7,694 nucleotides of DNA from an uncultured Collinsella sp. (GTDB lineage: Bacteria > Actinomycetota > Coriobacteriia > Coriobacteriales > Coriobacteriaceae): NCBI GenBank assembly GCA_900554985.1, contig USJQ01000046.1, positions 1 through 7,694 on the forward strand. The letters are read 5' to 3'. Both the position numbers and the translations under genes were made by a program. Shown piece by piece: positions 6,128 through 7,694 of this stretch. The first letter of the stretch is position 1, and each line of letters opens with the position of its first letter. The notes beneath the pieces were generated by a model, which was not told the DNA's origin, did no database searches, and worked only from the letters and a program-made list of their open reading frames with translations.

Positions 6128-7150
6128 CTACACCGTAAGGAACATCATCACGATGATCATGGCAAAGCCGATAAGGTCGGTCGGCAAAAACACCGTGCCC
6201 AGCATAACGGCGCTGGTGATGGTCGCCGAAACCGGCTCCACAGTTCCGATGAGGCTCGCACGCACCGAGCCGATGTCCTTAACGCCCTGCATATAGAGCA
6301 TGTAAGCAAAAAACGAGCCGATAACCACGAACACCGCGAGCGCCTCGATACCGGCGGCATCGAGCGCCGGCATATGCGCCCAGGGCTGCACGAAGACGCA
6401 CGAGACCACGCCCGCCGTGAGCATTGCCGAGCCCGTGACGATGGGGCTGCCGTATTCGGGCAGGATCTTGGCGGGAATCACCGCCATACACGCGGCGCTG
6501 ACCGCACACATAAGACCTGCCGCCAGGCCAAGCGGCGAGATATTCAGGCTGGTGGGGTCGCCGCCGGTGGCGATTAAAAAGGTTCCACCCAGAGCCAGGC
6601 GAATGCCGATGACTTCGCGAGTACGCGGCATGCGGCGATCGGTCACGCAGGCGTAGCCCATGATGATAACGAGCTGCAGGCACTGGAGTACCGTCGCGGT
6701 TCCGGCATTAGTCAGGCGCACGGCCGAAAGATAGCAAAACTGGTTGAACAGCAAGCCAAAGGCGGTAAAGAGCAGCAGCTGCTTGCGATCAGCGGGTGTG
6801 GCCCAAAGCTTGACCAGGCGTGCGCGGTCGCGCGTGACAACCACAGCCATAAAGAGCAGGCCGGCGAGAATCTGACGCACGCTCATAAGCCACAGCGTAT
6901 CGACAGGGTAGGTATCGAACAAAAAACTCGCGCTGGTGCCCGAGAAGCCCCAAAACGAACCGCCCACCAGCGAAGCCAAGACGCCCGTGATCATCTTGCG
7001 CGTCGCAGCGCTGTTCAGGCGGTCGCGCCATGCGCGACGGGTGTTGCGGCTGAGCTCGTCGGTGCCCTCGGGCACATCAATGTTCGATATATCGGTCATC
7101 GGCACCGAAGCCCCTGCGCCTTCGACCTGCTCGGCACACTCTTTGCTCAT
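6128..7150 (-). CDS. EamA/DMT-superfamily transporter, substrate unknown
   Basis: A 340-residue integral membrane protein of the drug/metabolite transporter superfamily. About 50 hydrophilic residues are followed by about ten hydrophobic segments, roughly at 53-76, 86-105, 124-145, 149-169, 179-196, 206-229, 235-254, 268-288, 296-320 and 323-340. They form two five-helix EamA repeats. Each repeat shows the expected helix 4 pattern, LTNAGTATVLQCLQLVIIM (146-164) in the first and SVRASLIGTVEPVSATITSA (295-314), with its Glu-Pro, in the second. Such proteins export or import small metabolites; the substrate cannot be read from sequence. I chose the ATG at 7150 because GGGGGAG lies just upstream (7161-7155). 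The ATG at 7099, 17 codons later, has no clear ribosome-binding sequence, and starts further upstream would add hydrophilic residues unlike the family. The protein ends directly at its last helix without the usual short polar tail. It is divergent from the tRNA gene and in the same direction as the DUF4012 operon. Confidence 0.88.
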   Translation of the reverse strand: MSKECAEQVEGAGASVPMTDISNIDVPEGTDELSRNTRRAWRDRLNSAATRKMITGVLASLVGGSFWGFSGTSASFLFDTYPVDTLWLMSVRQILAGLLFMAVVVTRDRARLVKLWATPADRKQLLLFTAFGLLFNQFCYLSAVRLTNAGTATVLQCLQLVIIMGYACVTDRRMPRTREVIGIRLALGGTFLIATGGDPTSLNISPLGLAAGLMCAVSAACMAVIPAKILPEYGSPIVTGSAMLTAGVVSCVFVQPWAHMPALDAAGIEALAVFVVIGSFFAYMLYMQGVKDIGSVRASLIGTVEPVSATITSAVMLGTVFLPTDLIGFAMIIVMMFLTV

Positions 7151-7284
7151 TCCACTCCCCCGAAACAGTCTGGAAGCAATTCGGCTTACCTTACCACGGC
7201 GAAGGCACCAGCTGGAGGCTTGTCCGCTTATCGGTAGGACAATTCCGCAGGTGTCTTTCCATAGCTCGATACCGCAATGGCCTT

Positions 7285-7312
7285 GCATTATGCGACAGCC
7301 AAATCGCGGCAA
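7285..7312 (-). promoter_or_regulatory. Candidate promoter of the EamA transporter gene
   Basis: On the minus strand, TTGCCG (7312-7307) and TAATGC (7290-7285) are spaced 16 bases apart. A slightly shifted reading gives CTGTTG and CATAAT (7292-7287) with 17 bases. Either would give a leader of about 130 bases before the start codon. That leader contains a 6-bp hairpin (TTGTCC/GGACAA, 7220-7242 on the plus strand) that I cannot match to a known riboswitch. Assignment is by consensus only. Confidence 0.35.
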
Positions 7313-7365
7313 CAGGCTCTTTTGAAATGGATACGACAAAGCCCCCGAATTCCACAATGTAAGCG

Positions 7366-7410
7366 ATTTTTAAAAATGTTCTTGCCACCGAGTTCAGGCT
7401 CCGTTATATT
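7366..7410 (+). promoter_or_regulatory. Promoter of the tRNA-Val gene, with an UP-like AT tract
   Basis: The -35 box TTGCCA (7382-7387) and -10 box TATATT (7405-7410) are separated by exactly 17 bases, a near-consensus housekeeping sigma promoter. Just upstream is an AT-only palindrome (7366-7377, five T then five A), in the place of an UP element as found at strongly expressed stable-RNA promoters. Transcription would start near 7417, giving a 5' leader of about 23 bases before the tRNA. Confidence 0.85.
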
Positions 7411-7439
7411 ATCCCTTGCGCGCTTGCGCACCCTTGATC

Positions 7440-7514
7440 GGGCGTTTAGCTCAGGGGGAGAGCGCTTCCCTGACACGGAAGAGGTCAGAAGTTCAAATCT
7501 TCTAACGCCCACCA
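7440..7514 (+). tRNA. tRNA-Val with anticodon GAC
   Basis: A complete cloverleaf: acceptor GGGCGTT (7440-7446) with AACGCCC (7504-7510); D stem GCTC/GAGC; anticodon stem CTTCC/GGAAG around the loop CTGACAC (7470-7476); T stem AGAAG/CTTCT around TTCAAAT. The anticodon is GAC (7472-7474), which reads GUC and GUU valine codons. The discriminator base is A at 7511, and CCA is encoded at 7512-7514. All stems pair fully, so the gene should be functional. It has its own promoter upstream and terminator downstream and is transcribed as a single-tRNA unit. Confidence 0.97.
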
Positions 7515-7522
7515 AATGTTCG

Positions 7523-7560
7523 CAGCTCAGAGGCTATGTCCTCTGGGCTGTTTTGTTTTG
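7523..7560 (+). terminator. Intrinsic terminator of the tRNA-Val gene
   Basis: An 11-base-pair stem (7523-7533 with 7540-7550, one G-T pair) with a 6-base loop is followed by the T-rich run TTTTGTTTTG (7551-7560). It begins 8 bases after the encoded CCA end. Confidence 0.93.
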
Positions 7561-7694
7561 CCACCAAGCACGCCGCCAAATAAGCCGCCAAATATTGATC
7601 CAAGGTCTGTACGCGATGGTCTTCGCATCCCGTGGGGGCGCCGGCAGATTGCATGTGTCCTGGTCCATCGTGACCGCAACATGTTGGTCAAGCA
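7561..7694. other. Flank after the tRNA-Val terminator, no recognised gene
   Basis: These last 134 bases contain no gene that I can support. The only visible structure is an 11-base direct repeat, GCCGCCAAATA, at 7572-7582 and 7584-7594, with a single base between copies. A short minus-strand frame crosses the region but overlaps the tRNA and terminator and resembles nothing known to me. Confidence 0.5.

Noticed and set aside
7502..7654. A 50-residue minus-strand open frame with a possible AGGA upstream
   Set aside because: Its 3' end runs through the tRNA-Val terminator and into the tRNA gene on the opposite strand, and the product resembles nothing known to me. Chance is the simplest explanation.
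1..7694. CRISPR array, insertion sequence, phage or defence genes
   Set aside because: No regularly spaced repeats, no transposase or integrase motifs and no defence-type domains were found on either strand; nearly all the sequence is explained by ordinary genes and their control regions.

Overview
The window looks like a piece of chromosome from a high-GC Gram-positive bacterium of the class Coriobacteriia, most likely Collinsella or a close relative. This is inferred from the GC-rich base composition (about 60% by eye), a T-box leader in front of an aminoacyl-tRNA synthetase gene, a DUF4012 membrane protein, and the general look of the proteins. No database comparison was possible. The content is housekeeping and cell-envelope genes. 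I see no phage, transposon, CRISPR array or defence system.

Layout, left to right. (1) Positions 1-97, minus strand: the first 32 codons of pheS (phenylalanyl-tRNA synthetase alpha chain). Its long 5' leader (about 98-468) is a T-box riboswitch ending in a strong attenuator terminator. (2) 602-2176, plus strand: an M32 (Taq-type) metallocarboxypeptidase, divergent from pheS and followed by an intrinsic terminator. (3) 2313-3644, minus: glmM, phosphoglucosamine mutase. A perfect 13-bp inverted repeat overlaps its stop codon. (4) 3657-5978, minus: a 773-residue single-pass membrane protein with a DUF4012 extracellular domain. It lies 12 bp upstream of glmM, and the glmM ribosome-binding sequence overlaps its stop codon, so the two are almost certainly one operon. 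(5) 6128-7150, minus: a ten-helix EamA/DMT-family transporter. (6) 7440-7514, plus: tRNA-Val(GAC) with a near-consensus promoter, an encoded CCA end and its own terminator. The last 134 bases hold no gene that I recognise.

How the parts relate. The T-box lets uncharged tRNA-Phe switch on pheS. GlmM makes glucosamine-1-phosphate, the precursor of UDP-GlcNAc for peptidoglycan and other wall polymers. Its tight pairing with a surface-exposed DUF4012 protein of unknown role is the most interesting point in the window, because it suggests an envelope function for that protein. The peptidase, transporter and tRNA are separate transcription units.
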